The translations under genes were made by a program, and so were the position numbers. The notes beneath the pieces were generated by a model. It made no database searches. It was given only the letters and a program-made list of their open reading frames with translations, and had not been told where the DNA came from. From contig JAEOSY010000425.1 in the NCBI GenBank assembly GCA_016840125.1, positions 1 through 43,132 of the forward strand: DNA of 43,132 bases, given 5' to 3'. The stretch comes from Candidatus Helarchaeota archaeon. Lineage in GTDB: Archaea; Asgardarchaeota; Lokiarchaeia; Helarchaeales; HEL-GB-A. Below, in pieces: positions 1 through 7,847 of the stretch; positions within the stretch are counted from its first letter, which is position 1; every line of letters starts with the position of its first letter.

Positions 1-1748
1 ACCTTTATGAAAAGGTAAGACCCGACGGGGGATCATACGAAGGGCAGAGTTACGGGGCCTCATCTTTCCATGGGTCAATAGAGTTTTTATCTGCTTTAAA
101 ACGATTAGGGGAATTTAATATTTTTGAAAATCCTAGATTTCTTAACATGTTGGATTTTATGGCTCAATGTCTCAGTCCCCTTGCCTTACCACCTGTATAT
201 GAGGATTGTGTCGCGGATGGACGTACAAACGATATACTATTGATGTCTGCTGCGCATATTAACAATGCAGCGAAATCTCAAGAGTATCAATGGCTCTGGG
301 AATCCCGTCAAAATAACTCAGGTCTTCCAGGATTAGGATCTTATTCCTATCTCGAGAGTTATGGTGTTGGTTTACAATTGATCACTGTTTATAGTGTAGC
401 ATCTAAACTAAACATAATCCAACCTAACTATACAAGTAATGTCTATGGCGACTCGGGCATGGCCTTTCTTCGTTCAAGCTATTCCCAGGACGCTCTATTT
501 TTATCCATCTCGTGTAAACATTTTCCACAAAGCCATCCTCACTACGATGAAAACTCGTTTGAGCTGTGGGCTTACGGCACATGGCTGATCCATAATCCTG
601 GCTATCCTGGTTTTGGAAAGGATGGTCATGACTTTGTTATTAGTACTGAGGGATCAAATACACTCCTAATAGATGGTCAAGGCCAATTATCAGAAAAGGC
701 GAATGGATTGAAGTCTTCGATTCTCTCCCCCTACTTCGAAATGGTTGAGGCTGACGCTACCCGCGTTTATAATTCACCGGGCTCTTTTCCAGAAGTTTTA
801 CCAATTTATTTTTTAATGGGTATTATCTTTGCACTTCTTGGAATTAGCGGATTTTTATTTTTCCATGCGAGATCCTCGATAAGAAGCAATTCTACAAAAC
901 AAGCTGAACTTTCTTCAAAGGGTAAATTGAGTAAGGTCAACATAAACCAAACAGACAAATTAGCATTTACATATTTTTTAAAGGAAGCTTTTCGTTCGCC
1001 TCTTTTAATTCAAGAAAAAATTTACTCGAGCGAGCAAAAATCGAATATTAAAAGGTTAAAAATTCTAACAGCTGGAATTTTTGCAGTAATTTTGCTAATT
1101 TATTTGTTTTCACTCCTTGATATTATCAATTTTCATATAGGCGAACTTATTCTCACATGGCAATTGCCTTTCGAGGTTACAGATTTCTTTTATATTGAAG
1201 TAGCGCTGGTAATTATATTTGTAATTCTCTCTTTCTTAGCCTACTATGGTTTTATTAGACTCTATGGATTAATATGTAGAATTTTTTGTAAGGAATCGGA
1301 TATTCAGTTTTCTTCTTCTCGGAAGCAAGTAAAGGGATCCTTTTCAGTAAGTTTCGCATGGTTGCTCCCTTTAATTGGAATCATGGGGATAGTATTTGGA
1401 TTCAGCTTTTTGGGTGGCTTAGGGACCTTCTTCCGCACGCTCTTTCAAAGTGTTGGTGGTACCAATGAAGTGGTTACCTACCTTTTTGGGATTTTTAATG
1501 AGACAAGTGTTGTTTTCTTAATTATTTTTCTAATTGGAATACCGTTTTTCCTGATTACAACTTATTCAGCCGGATACGGCATTTCATTGCGGTCAGATTC
1601 GAGAATTACACCTAAAAACGGAGCCAAGATCACGAGTGCATCCGTATTATTAGCGGTATGCCTTCTTTTAATGATATTTATCTTTTTAATCCTCGGTTTA
1701 TGTAATACAATCGCCTCCTTGGGAATAGAATCTTTATTGGGAGGATAA
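1..1748 (+). CDS. Heparinase II/III-like protein with C-terminal multi-span membrane domain (5' partial)
   Basis: The reading frame is open from the left edge (first full codon at base 3), so the N-terminus lies outside the window; the first internal ATG at 147 is not the real start. The first ~260 visible residues resemble the heparinase II/III-like C-terminal region: an early PDGGSYEGQSYG stretch is followed by a beta-sandwich-like part with SHPHYDENSFELWAYG and HNPGYPGFG, the usual H-x-H-x-D...SF and DPG-like signatures of these polysaccharide lyases. The last ~300 residues hold about six hydrophobic spans (starting near EVLPIYFLMG and ending near LLMIFIFLIL), so the enzyme part is probably displayed outside the cell on a polytopic anchor. 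A lyase fused to several membrane spans is unusual. The substrate is unknown and lyase activity is inferred from family similarity only. Confidence 0.72.
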   Translation, partial: LYEKVRPDGGSYEGQSYGASSFHGSIEFLSALKRLGEFNIFENPRFLNMLDFMAQCLSPLALPPVYEDCVADGRTNDILLMSAAHINNAAKSQEYQWLWESRQNNSGLPGLGSYSYLESYGVGLQLITVYSVASKLNIIQPNYTSNVYGDSGMAFLRSSYSQDALFLSISCKHFPQSHPHYDENSFELWAYGTWLIHNPGYPGFGKDGHDFVISTEGSNTLLIDGQGQLSEKANGLKSSILSPYFEMVEADATRVYNSPGSFPEVLPIYFLMGIIFALLGISGFLFFHARSSIRSNSTKQAELSSKGKLSKVNINQTDKLAFTYFLKEAFRSPLLIQEKIYSSEQKSNIKRLKILTAGIFAVILLIYLFSLLDIINFHIGELILTWQLPFEVTDFFYIEVALVIIFVILSFLAYYGFIRLYGLICRIFCKESDIQFSSSRKQVKGSFSVSFAWLLPLIGIMGIVFGFSFLGGLGTFFRTLFQSVGGTNEVVTYLFGIFNETSVVFLIIFLIGIPFFLITTYSAGYGISLRSDSRITPKNGAKITSASVLLAVCLLLMIFIFLILGLCNTIASLGIESLLGG

Positions 1749-1796
1749 CCATAAGGTCACCAGATTCGCCATCTGAAGTAATTTGCGCAATGAATT

Positions 1797-2075
1797 GTGG
1801 TGCTTATAAATTTCGCATTTGAATGTATTTGTATGGGCTACAAAATTATTCATGGTGTTTGTGAAACAGAATTACGAAAATTACAGGGCGAAAAGTCTCT
1901 TGGGGACGTTCATCTCACATTCCTTAACCCACCTCTCAGTCAACACAACGATTTTGCCAGACAAAATGGGTCAATCTCAATGGAACGTTACTGGCTTTGG
2001 ATAACCCGGATTTTACAAAAAGCTTTCTCCCTCACAGCATCAGGTGGTGCTCTTTATTTTTTACATAAAAAATAG
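1797..2075 (+). pseudogene. N-terminal fragment of a DNA N4/N6-type methyltransferase
   Basis: The 92-residue frame reads like the first part of a site-specific DNA methyltransferase: an IIHGVCETELRKL segment, then VHLTFLNPPLSQ, in which NPPL occupies the place of catalytic motif IV (DPPF/DPPY/NPPY), then ERYWLWITRILQKAF and TASGGALYFLHKK, which corresponds to the strand usually written GGAIYFMQREK. It stops right after that point, so the SAM-binding and target-recognition parts are missing. No Shine-Dalgarno site is evident. It is most likely a decayed remnant of a restriction-modification or orphan methylase gene. The family assignment rests on recognised motifs and was not searched. Confidence 0.6.
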
Positions 2076-2131
2076 AATCTATACTACCTACAACATCAAT
2101 AACAATACTCGGATTGAATGCACTTACTTTC

Positions 2132-2250
2132 TAACAAAGGTTTGTTATTTCTAACAATCTTGTAAACTTCTAACAATCGTTTTTGTAAACAAATAACAAA
2201 GAGGTCTATCTTTTTGTAAACTAATAACAATGCTTTGTAAATTTTTAACA
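2132..2250. repeat. Degenerate direct-repeat array (TGTAAAC / TAACAA units)
   Basis: TAACAA (or TAACA) occurs at 2132, 2152, 2171, 2194, 2225 and 2246, and four of these are preceded by TGTAAAC or TGTAAA starting at 2161, 2184, 2215 and 2236. Unit spacing is about 19-31 bp. One inverted copy (TTTGTTA) lies at 2141-2147. The array sits in the gap between the methylase fragment and the membrane protein at 2354. It could be a multi-copy protein-binding site, an origin-like iteron cluster, or simply a degenerate tandem duplication. Confidence 0.55.
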
Positions 2251-2324
2251 CCATCAGGTTAGACTCTTTCCTTTTTTGGTAAGAACACTTCACTTTCTGG
2301 TTAGAATCTAGCCAAGAAAGTACA

Positions 2325-2337
2325 AAAGTATAAATAC
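2325..2337 (+). promoter_or_regulatory. Probable TATA box of the membrane-protein gene at 2354
   Basis: AAAGTATAAATAC is a good archaeal TATA element. Its centre lies about 23 bp upstream of ATG 2354, so transcription would begin at or next to the start codon and the mRNA would be leaderless. This agrees with the lack of a Shine-Dalgarno motif in front of this ATG. Confidence 0.5.
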
Positions 2338-2353
2338 TGGAATTTGTTGAAGA

Positions 2354-3418
2354 ATGTTAATCCTAATTGTGGGTGGGCTCAATCTGAAGAGGCATAAATT
2401 TTTAAGTATTGAGGACGAGAAGAAATTACTTTCAGAGGGGATAAATTACAGAAAGATCGGGGATGATTTCCAACCTATTCGGAATGATTACTACAACAGA
2501 AAATTTATTAAATATTTTTGGGAGCGCTTTCCACAAAAAATAGCCATTCACTGGTCTAATCGCCAATTTCTACTCTTTGGAGGGATTCTTATTATATTGC
2601 TTGGTTTCAATATTTTCCTAATCTCCCAAGCTATCGATTTATTCTTACAATTTAATTATCCTCTTTCTGATATAATTACTTTCGTAATTTTTATAGCATG
2701 GGGCGGGATTTTTTCAGCTTTTGTATGGATATTCTTGATTAATGTATTTAATGTGAAATTATTTTATTTGATTTTTATTATTTTAATTGGATTAAATTCA
2801 ATAATTTTAATAATACAATTCGATTATTACTCCGTTTATTATAATACCCTCCATACAACAGGAATTTTCTTAACGCTCGCCCTTCCATTTCTCTTCTTTT
2901 TTCTCTTCAACAAACGTATCTCAGGTGTTGGAAAAATATATTTACATTGGATAGCAATCTTGGTGAGTCTGGAAAAGGAGCAGGAGTGCCCCCAGATTTG
3001 GAGGAATTATATTGCAAATGATATTACCCACCTCATAAGTGGGTGGGATGATCTTGTTGCGGAAACCTATAAATTACGAATTAAGAATGTTGATGAGGTT
3101 CTCAAAGAGCTCCACACTAAAATAATTTCCAAATCAGATGATTTGAAGTCTTTATTGGCTAAAATATTGACGAAGGAATTGATTGAGTTAATGAGGAATT
3201 ATAGAAAACAAGGAAATGTTCTAAAAATCTCCAATACAATTAATGGATTAGTTGAATGCGATGTTCAATTCATTTCGGATAGTCTAGTGGAATCAATTAA
3301 ACGCCGTCTAAAAACTACTGAGATTTGCATTCTCATTTTTGGGGCGGTAAGCGGGTTTTTTGGAATTTTAGGAGTATTTATGGAAAAATGCGAATGTATA
3401 CATTCAATCTATAAATAA
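2354..3418 (+). CDS. Membrane protein of unknown function
   Basis: Family not recognised. The 354-residue protein has a ~70-residue hydrophilic N-terminus, four closely spaced hydrophobic segments (about residues 72-95, 105-128, 130-152 and 165-187), a ~130-residue soluble, helix-rich, charged region, and a last hydrophobic segment at about 325-343. The stop lies inside the first copy of a ~35-bp direct repeat (see 3384-3500), so the last ten or so residues (MEKCECIHSIYK) are encoded by repeat DNA and may not be the ancestral C-terminus. The start is chosen because a TATA box is placed for a leaderless transcript; an in-frame GTG slightly downstream is possible. Confidence 0.55.
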   Translation: MLILIVGGLNLKRHKFLSIEDEKKLLSEGINYRKIGDDFQPIRNDYYNRKFIKYFWERFPQKIAIHWSNRQFLLFGGILIILLGFNIFLISQAIDLFLQFNYPLSDIITFVIFIAWGGIFSAFVWIFLINVFNVKLFYLIFIILIGLNSIILIIQFDYYSVYYNTLHTTGIFLTLALPFLFFFLFNKRISGVGKIYLHWIAILVSLEKEQECPQIWRNYIANDITHLISGWDDLVAETYKLRIKNVDEVLKELHTKIISKSDDLKSLLAKILTKELIELMRNYRKQGNVLKISNTINGLVECDVQFISDSLVESIKRRLKTTEICILIFGAVSGFFGILGVFMEKCECIHSIYK

Positions 3419-3500
3419 TTAAATCAAACAACCCTTAGGACCTGTAAATTCTTTTATTTTTACATAAATGCGAAGGTCGACATTCAATTTATAAATAATT
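3384..3500. repeat. Imperfect ~35-bp direct repeat, two copies 80 bp apart
   Basis: Copy 1 (about 3386-3420) and copy 2 (about 3466-3500) share AAATGCGAA, then three or four mismatches, then CATTCAAT-TATAAATAATT. Copy 1 overlaps the end of the membrane-protein gene. Copy 2 ends about 37 bp before the point where serA similarity begins. The layout suggests a duplication or recombination junction that removed the front of serA. Confidence 0.7.
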
Positions 3501-3537
3501 CATCATTTGTCAAATTTTATATCAAATTACAAATTTA

Positions 3538-4290
3538 CATCTTGGCGCAAGTACCTTTTATGCCCAAAAAAATGTAGGATTAATCATTGTAAAAGAAGTA
3601 ATAGATGTACTGAAAGGACTGCCTCCGAGGTATCCTGTCAATTTTCCAAAGTTACCAGCTGAAGCTCGAGAATATTATGTACCATTTCGCGAATTATTGT
3701 TGAATATGGCTTCCATTTTACGCAACTTGACGGAATCACCTTTCAACAAGGTTACCATTTATTATCCAAAAAACCTGCCAAGCCCCTTAATATCTATCCT
3801 AACTCGAACCTTTCTTTCGGTCTTTTTGACAAAGATGATCTCGAGTACGGAGATTAATATCATAAATTCCCAAAAAATGGCGGAAGAACGGAGTATTCAA
3901 ATCGAAGAATCAATAAGATCTAGTAAAATATATGAAAATTTAGTCGAAGTTCGGGTTCAAATAGATGGAGGCATTCAAAATACGGTGATTGGCCAAGTTA
4001 CTGCCGATCAGAAGCTTGTGATTAATAAAATTAACAAATACAACATCAAATTTGAATTGGCAGGTGTTTTATTCTTAGTTGATTTTATCGACCGACCGGG
4101 AATGATCGGAGCAATTTGTAGCTTTCTTGGAAAAAATAACATAAATATCGCAGAGCTACAAGTCGCACGGTTATTACATTTAGGAACCCAGTTAATGGCG
4201 CTAAAAGTGGATGATGTAGTTCAACCAGAGGTTATTACTGAACTGGCGAAAGTTAAAGATATAAACTGGGTTCAATATTATTCATTTTGA
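3538..4290 (+). pseudogene. serA: 3' fragment of D-3-phosphoglycerate dehydrogenase (serA)
   Basis: Translation in the frame of 3538 gives HLGASTFYAQKNVG, the segment starting at the catalytic histidine of SerA-type dehydrogenases, followed by VNFPKLPAEAREYYVPF, the allosteric substrate-binding (ASB) domain, and an ACT domain with DRPGMIGAICSFLGKNNINIAELQ. The whole NAD-binding half and the substrate-domain start (roughly 290 residues in the family) are absent, and unrelated DNA lies directly upstream. The first ATG (3697) would make a 197-residue ASB-ACT protein, so a free regulatory domain could still be made, but no clear Shine-Dalgarno site precedes it. SerA normally makes 3-phosphohydroxypyruvate for serine synthesis; this copy cannot. 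It ends just before the DUF763 gene. Confidence 0.8.
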
Positions 4291-4307
4291 TCATGCTAGT
4301 GAGTAAG

Positions 4308-5444
4308 ATGAAACGAAGCGGTATCGCCACCCTGAAATTACATGGTGGAGCTGCGCCATGGTGGCTATTGAAGCGCATGAAGCCACTAGCAAAATGTATA
4401 TTTGCGGTTATAGCTGATGAATTCGGACCCAACACAATTCTATGCCGATTAGCGGATCCTGTCTGGTTTCAAGGTCTATCGATGGTATTGGGGTTTGATT
4501 GGAATTCCTCAGGGACGACAACGACTACCTGTGGCGTCTTGAAATCCGTCCTAAACTTTGAGGATCATGGAATACATTGCTGCGGAGGGAAGGGGAAAAC
4601 TTCGCGGAATACCCCAAAGGAAATTCAGGACCTCCAACACCATCCGCTTTTCGATAGATCAACAGAGGATTTAATTTATGCGAGTAAAATGACGGCAAAA
4701 GTTGATAACACCGCAATTCAAGATAGTTATCAATTGTATCACCATTGTATATTCGTTTCGACAAAAAAAGAATGGAGTGTAGTTCAGCAAGGTATGAATG
4801 GGGATATTGGAATGAGTCGGCGTTACCATTGGCACTCAGAGGGGTTGCAAAGTTTTGTGGAGGAGCCGCCCGAAAGCATCATTGGAGAAAATATCCATGA
4901 AAACGTCTTAGATATGACTGCCAACGAAAGTGGAGAATCTCGAACTGTAACAGTAGATTTAGTAAGTGATAGTCCCAATAAAATTCAAAAAGAATATAAT
5001 TTACTTACCGCATACAGCAAGACATCTCTTTTAAACTGGATTCGCCCAACGGGGGAAAAAGTTCCTGTAGTTCATTATAAATTATTACCAAAACGGATGA
5101 ATTGGGACACAGTGAGGAGAATTTATGAGTTCCAACCAACAAATTATGAAGAATTACTTTCAATTAAAGGCGTGGGACCCGCCACCGTCCGTGGACTAGC
5201 GTTGGTGGCCGAGCTTATTTATAATAAGGTGCCTTCTTGGAAAGACCCGGTCAAATTTAGCTTTGCTTATGGTGGTAAAGATGGAGTTCCCTTCCCTGTT
5301 AATCGCAAGGCGATGGACGAATCTATTCAAATCTTGCAATCAGCTATTGAGGGAGCAAAATTGGGTCAAAAAGATAAATTGCATGCCATTAAACGATTGA
5401 AGCAATTTTCAGAAAACATTAATCGCCCAGATGTTAATATATAG
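4308..5444 (+). CDS. DUF763 family protein
   Basis: Full-length member of DUF763, a family widespread in archaea with no settled function. Family landmarks are MKRSGIATLKLHGGAAPWWL at the N-terminus, RLADPVWFQGL, LGFDWNSSGTTTT, GGKGKTSRNTP, the QDSYQLYHH stretch and VVQQGMN. Near residues 280-305 the LLSIKGVGPATVRGLALVAELI segment is a helix-hairpin-helix motif, which suggests contact with nucleic acid. ATG 4308 gives the family's usual N-terminus; ATG 4293 and a TTG at 4287 lie upstream in frame but would only add non-conserved residues. The gene follows the serA fragment by a few bases and could share its transcript. No truncation is visible. Confidence 0.85.
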   Translation: MKRSGIATLKLHGGAAPWWLLKRMKPLAKCIFAVIADEFGPNTILCRLADPVWFQGLSMVLGFDWNSSGTTTTTCGVLKSVLNFEDHGIHCCGGKGKTSRNTPKEIQDLQHHPLFDRSTEDLIYASKMTAKVDNTAIQDSYQLYHHCIFVSTKKEWSVVQQGMNGDIGMSRRYHWHSEGLQSFVEEPPESIIGENIHENVLDMTANESGESRTVTVDLVSDSPNKIQKEYNLLTAYSKTSLLNWIRPTGEKVPVVHYKLLPKRMNWDTVRRIYEFQPTNYEELLSIKGVGPATVRGLALVAELIYNKVPSWKDPVKFSFAYGGKDGVPFPVNRKAMDESIQILQSAIEGAKLGQKDKLHAIKRLKQFSENINRPDVNI

Positions 5445-5516
5445 ATCTTTATTAGACAATATAGTGGCAATTTTTACAGCTTTTTTTAAATTTTATAATT
5501 TAGAGAGGGAATGTTT

Positions 5517-6788
5517 ATGAATAAAACAATAGCTTTTATGTCGCTTCCTTTACAAGGGCATCTTAATCCCATGTCCGCTATTGCTAATGGATTGAAGAAC
5601 AGGGAATTAAATGTAAAATTTATTGGACCTTTGGAAATTGCTGAATACATTGACGGAATAGATTGCATTTTTATTGGAAAAGATATGTTTCCCGAGGGAA
5701 GCATCAAAAAAATTACCAAAAAGATGTCAAAATTAAAAGGCATGCGAATGGGGCGCGTGTGGCAATCGAAATTTGTAAATAAATGGTCTGAAGTAGTCTG
5801 TCAGGAATTACCAGAAAATATTAAGAAAGAAAATATTGATTTTTTTGTGTGTGATCAGTTAGAACCCGCTGTCGCTCTTGTTGCGGATTACTTAGAGATC
5901 CCGTTTGTTACGATGTGCAACGCGATGGCTATTGTAATGGACTTAACCTATCCACCTTTTTTCACTAGTTGGGATTACAAGATTACAAAATTTAGATTAT
6001 CAATTACGAAGGGATTTTATCAAGTCGCGGGCTTTATTCTTAGACGTGATACTCGCGTCTTAGAAAAATGGCGGAAAGAATGGGGTATGCCAGAAAGGCA
6101 TGATATGGTACGCTATTTTACACACTCTAAATTAGCCACTTTTAGTCAACAAACCAAATCCCTTGAATTTCCTTTAGTGGAAATTAATCAAGATTGGCAT
6201 TATTGCGGTCCATTTAGAGATAAAAGTCTCTCACCCTACATCAAACCAGACTTACCAAAAGACGAAATTACAAATGTATATGTCTCTTTAGGGTCAATTC
6301 AGGGATCTAGATTTGGGTTACTTAAAAAATGTGTTCAAGCTTGTAATGCTCTAGGTTTAAGAGCCGTAGTGGTTCATGCAGGACTACTTGAAGAGGACAA
6401 GGTTAAAGAATTGGAACAATTAGCCCTTGTCTTTGATTATGTGAAACAACCAGAAATTTTTGAGGATTGTGAAATATTAATTTCACATTCTGGATTGAAC
6501 ACAGCTCTGGATGCTTTAAGCTATGGGAGACCGATTGTGGCTATTCCTCTCGGGATCGAACAAGGTGCCATAGCAACGAAATTAAAGAGAGCTGGATGTG
6601 CTATTGTAGTTAAAAAACGGAAGAAAAAGAATATTCAGAAAGCTCTGTCCGAAATACTTTCAAACCCAGAGTATAAGGAAAATTGTCTTCGCCTCAAGGA
6701 AGAGATTGAAACTTCTGGAGGGTTGGAGAGAGCAGTAGATGTTATACAGAATATTATTGAACAGGAACGGAATATGCAACAAGATTAA
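5517..6788 (+). CDS. MGT/UGT-type glycosyltransferase (GT1 family)
   Basis: Two-domain GT-B glycosyltransferase of about 423 residues. The N-terminus IAFMSLPLQGHLNPM is the acceptor-domain start with the conserved GH-x-NP. The C-terminal half carries VYVSLGSIQGS and the donor-site block ISHSGLNTALDALSYGRPIV followed by IPLGIEQ, as in macrolide- and zeaxanthin-type glucosyltransferases. It would move a sugar from a nucleotide sugar to a small or lipid acceptor; the acceptor cannot be read from the sequence. ATG 5517 is preferred over 5511 because GAGAGGG (5503-5509) is then 7 nt away. A T-run (5481-5487) in the gap may end the DUF763 transcript, and TTTTATAATT next to it may serve as the promoter. 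It converges with the TspO-like gene. Confidence 0.85.
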   Translation: MNKTIAFMSLPLQGHLNPMSAIANGLKNRELNVKFIGPLEIAEYIDGIDCIFIGKDMFPEGSIKKITKKMSKLKGMRMGRVWQSKFVNKWSEVVCQELPENIKKENIDFFVCDQLEPAVALVADYLEIPFVTMCNAMAIVMDLTYPPFFTSWDYKITKFRLSITKGFYQVAGFILRRDTRVLEKWRKEWGMPERHDMVRYFTHSKLATFSQQTKSLEFPLVEINQDWHYCGPFRDKSLSPYIKPDLPKDEITNVYVSLGSIQGSRFGLLKKCVQACNALGLRAVVVHAGLLEEDKVKELEQLALVFDYVKQPEIFEDCEILISHSGLNTALDALSYGRPIVAIPLGIEQGAIATKLKRAGCAIVVKKRKKKNIQKALSEILSNPEYKENCLRLKEEIETSGGLERAVDVIQNIIEQERNMQQD

Positions 6789-6818
6789 AAAAAGAAGATA
6801 CAAAGTTAAATCCTCATT

Positions 6819-7616
6819 TTAGGATTTCTTTTGTTTCATTGCAATCAAAACCATTGAAGCAACGATGATAGCTGTACAGATAGCGACTGCGATTACGATG
6901 CCGATTTGGGGGGTAAATATGGGATCCAAGCGTTTAATGATAATTCCGAGAAAGGCCCACACGATAACTAAACTGTAAGCAATATCTTTACGAGTGAAAA
7001 TGATTAATATCGTAATAATTGTCGCTACTATAACCACAAGGATTGTCCAAATAGGTTCAGAAATTCCGAATCCATCCCAGCCAGCAGTTACCAACACAGC
7101 GGTTGCATTCGCAATTGTTGCGACAGTAATCCAACCCAGATATACACTAAAAGGCACATGGATAAAATATTTCACTTTTTTTGTGACTTCTGTTTTTCCA
7201 ATTTCTAATCGGATATAAATCATGATCAAAGAAAATAACAAGAGAAGCATAGCAATAAGTGACAGATACGTTGCAGTGAATGCATAATAGTGCCAGAAGA
7301 AAATCCAACTAATATTTGCGATAGACCCTATAATGAAGAAATAACTGATTTGGTTCAGGAATGGCAAATCTTCTTTCTCCGCTTTGAGAAGGTCTTTACC
7401 TTGGTAAAATGCAAACATAAATAATAAGACGTAAATAACACTCCAGATCGAGAAAGTTAAGCCTGCTGGAACGAATAAGTTAGGAATTGCATCAGATATT
7501 TGCCCAGGGTTCAGCCCATTGAGCGGGAGCGCAGCGGATAGAGCGTTTATTATAACAGTCAATATAACTGCTATGATATTTCCTATCTGTAACAGATTCT
7601 TTTTACTTATATCAAC
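6819..7616 (-). CDS. TspO/MBR-related membrane protein, proposed GTT start
   Basis: Multi-span membrane protein with the TspO/MBR-like signature NALSAALPLNG, then ISDAIPNLFVPAGLTFSIWSVIY; about seven to eight hydrophobic segments follow. TspO proteins are tryptophan-rich sensors that bind tetrapyrroles and other small ligands; this is the longer, divergent group. The first recognised start codon is a TTG at 7562, but the frame continues upstream with the family-like segment NLLQIGNIIAVIL. At the expected place, GTT (7616-7614) lies 8 nt after AAGGTG (7630-7625). I place the start there, with low certainty for the codon itself; an unnoticed indel is the alternative. A 22-bp tandem repeat lies just upstream. 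Confidence 0.7.
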   Translation of the reverse strand, partial: VDISKKNLLQIGNIIAVILTVIINALSAALPLNGLNPGQISDAIPNLFVPAGLTFSIWSVIYVLLFMFAFYQGKDLLKAEKEDLPFLNQISYFFIIGSIANISWIFFWHYYAFTATYLSLIAMLLLLFSLIMIYIRLEIGKTEVTKKVKYFIHVPFSVYLGWITVATIANATAVLVTAGWDGFGISEPIWTILVVIVATIITILIIFTRKDIAYSLVIVWAFLGIIIKRLDPIFTPQIGIVIAVAICTAIIVASMVLIAMKQKKS

Positions 7617-7638
7617 CGTAAAATCACCTTTATAAAAT

Positions 7639-7682
7639 AATCTTTTTTAATTGTTAGTATAATCTTTTTTAATTGTTAGTAT
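7639..7682 (-). repeat. Perfect 22-bp tandem duplication upstream of the TspO-like gene
   Basis: Two identical, adjacent 22-bp copies (7639-7660 and 7661-7682), each reading AATCTTTTTTAATTGTTAGT plus AT on the plus strand. They lie 8 bp before the proposed Shine-Dalgarno site of the minus-strand gene, where the promoter or operator is expected. Confidence 0.85.
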
Positions 7683-7847
7683 AAAATGGATGTACTTGGA
7701 TAAAAAAATAAAGGCAATTTTGATGTATCTGGGACAATTTTCTCAAACTCGTAAAAGTTTATTGAAAATGGTTACATCTAGTTATTTAAATAAAACATAT
7801 TTTTATGTTACAAACAATGACTTAGTGTCCTAATAACATTGACTTAA

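Noticed and set aside
2096..2293. 65-codon minus-strand frame
   Set aside because: It is produced by the TAACAA/TGTAAAC repeat array and has repetitive, low-complexity content.
6994..7218. 74-codon plus-strand frame over the TspO-like gene
   Set aside because: It is the complementary reading of a conserved membrane protein, without a Shine-Dalgarno site or family likeness.
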